The position numbers were made by a program, and so were the translations under genes. A stretch of 5,154 nucleotides of DNA from Deltaproteobacteria bacterium (GTDB lineage Bacteria > Desulfobacterota > Desulfuromonadia > Geobacterales > DSM-12255): the NCBI GenBank assembly GCA_017861215.1, contig JAGFXN010000132.1, positions 1 to 5,154 of the forward strand. The letters are read 5' to 3'. This document shows, piece by piece, positions 4,688 through 5,154 of the stretch. The number at the start of each line of letters is the position of its first letter. Position 1 is the stretch's first letter. Below the pieces are notes generated by a model. That model was not told the DNA's origin. It was given only the letters and a program-made list of their open reading frames with translations, and searched no databases.

Positions 4688-5154
4688 TCAAACCAACAGC
4701 AGAAAAACGACGCCTGCCGCCAACCGGTACCAGACAAACGGATAGAGCGAAGAGCGCTGCACCAGCTTCAGCAGGAAGGCCACGCTCAGATAGCCGAAGA
4801 CGGCAGAGCTGGCCACGCCGATAAGAAGCGGCGCAGTTTCGCCGGCAGGGATGCCGGTTTTGAGCAGATGTCCTACTTTAAGGAGTGCGGCGCCGAAAAC
4901 GATCGGCAGCGACAGGAGAAAGGAGAAGCGAGCGGCGGTTTCGCGATTGTAGCCGATGAGCAGCGCCGCGGTGATGGTGATTCCCGACCGGGAGACTCCG
5001 GGGATAAGCGCCAGACACTGTGCCAGACCGATCAGGATGGCGGCTTTGAGCGTCATCCGGTCCAGCTTCCAGCGCTTGGCCCCAGTTGTGTCGGCAAAAG
5101 CCAGCAGCAGGCCGAAGACAATCAGAAAAGTGCAGATCAGCAGCGGGCTCTGGC
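4688..5154 (-). CDS. uppP: undecaprenyl-diphosphatase, C-terminal part (N-terminus beyond window)
   Basis: UppP (BacA) is an inner-membrane phosphatase. It converts undecaprenyl diphosphate to the monophosphate carrier lipid used for peptidoglycan and other envelope polymers, and its overexpression gives bacitracin resistance. The frame is open from the right edge to the TGA at 4690-4688 and gives 154 readable residues, a little over half of the usual 260-280. Visible residues 33-57 carry the family hallmark LAQCLALIPGVSRSG, whose Ser-Arg-Ser-Gly-x-Thr stretch (54-59) contains catalytically important residues. FSFLLSLPIVFGA and a C-terminal FVWYRLAAGVVFLLLV segment follow. Several hydrophobic stretches (about 4-20, 37-53, 75-92, 107-127, 137-154) fit transmembrane helices. 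ATG 5056 is internal, because conserved sequence (SPLL...LLLAFAD) precedes it. No convincing terminator follows; the repeat element begins 50 bp downstream. Confidence 0.95.
   Translation of the reverse strand, partial: QSPLLICTFLIVFGLLLAFADTTGAKRWKLDRMTLKAAILIGLAQCLALIPGVSRSGITITAALLIGYNRETAARFSFLLSLPIVFGAALLKVGHLLKTGIPAGETAPLLIGVASSAVFGYLSVAFLLKLVQRSSLYPFVWYRLAAGVVFLLLV

Overview
The window looks like chromosomal DNA of a Gram-negative deltaproteobacterium of the Geobacter/Pelobacter type (Desulfuromonadia). This is an inference from the GC-rich codon use, the style of the LipA, RadC and UppP proteins, and an intergenic repeat with 'CCGCAAAG'-type ends of a kind I associate with such genomes. 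No rRNA or marker gene is present to prove it.

Layout, left to right. At the left edge (1-104, minus strand) is the first part of uvrC, the excision nuclease subunit, cut by the window edge. A 153-bp divergent gap follows. Then comes a plus-strand pair: a DUF2889 protein of unknown function (258-707) and lipA, lipoyl synthase (735-1580). They are 27 bp apart and very probably co-transcribed. After a 168-bp gap holding an imperfect 22-bp tandem repeat comes an atypical short-chain dehydrogenase/NDUFA9-like NAD(P)-binding protein (1749-2633). Next is a small plus-strand two-gene unit: a 57-residue charged helical protein (2704-2877), then a 172-residue nucleotidyltransferase-fold protein (2858-3376). 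The second starts with GTG inside the end of the first, behind a good ribosome binding site, and has a Tyr in place of the first metal-binding Asp.

A strong GC hairpin (3522-3549) lies between this unit and the convergent minus-strand gene radC (3608-4294). Between radC and the minus-strand uppP (undecaprenyl-diphosphatase, 4688 to the right edge, N-terminus outside) is a roughly 390-bp gap. Most of it is an approximately 296-bp non-coding element (4342-4637). It has about 33-bp imperfect terminal inverted repeats, each made of three degenerate 9-10-mers, and a 77-bp imperfect palindrome near its middle. It looks like a non-autonomous, MITE-like repeat.

Functionally most of the window is housekeeping: DNA repair (UvrC), lipoic acid cofactor synthesis (LipA), an NDUFA9-like oxidoreductase fold, and recycling of the cell-wall lipid carrier (UppP). 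The less ordinary parts are the small-protein/nucleotidyltransferase pair, the DUF2889-lipA pairing, and the palindromic element. None is a clear new defence or mobile system. The overlapping pair and the intergenic element are the best candidates for a second look.
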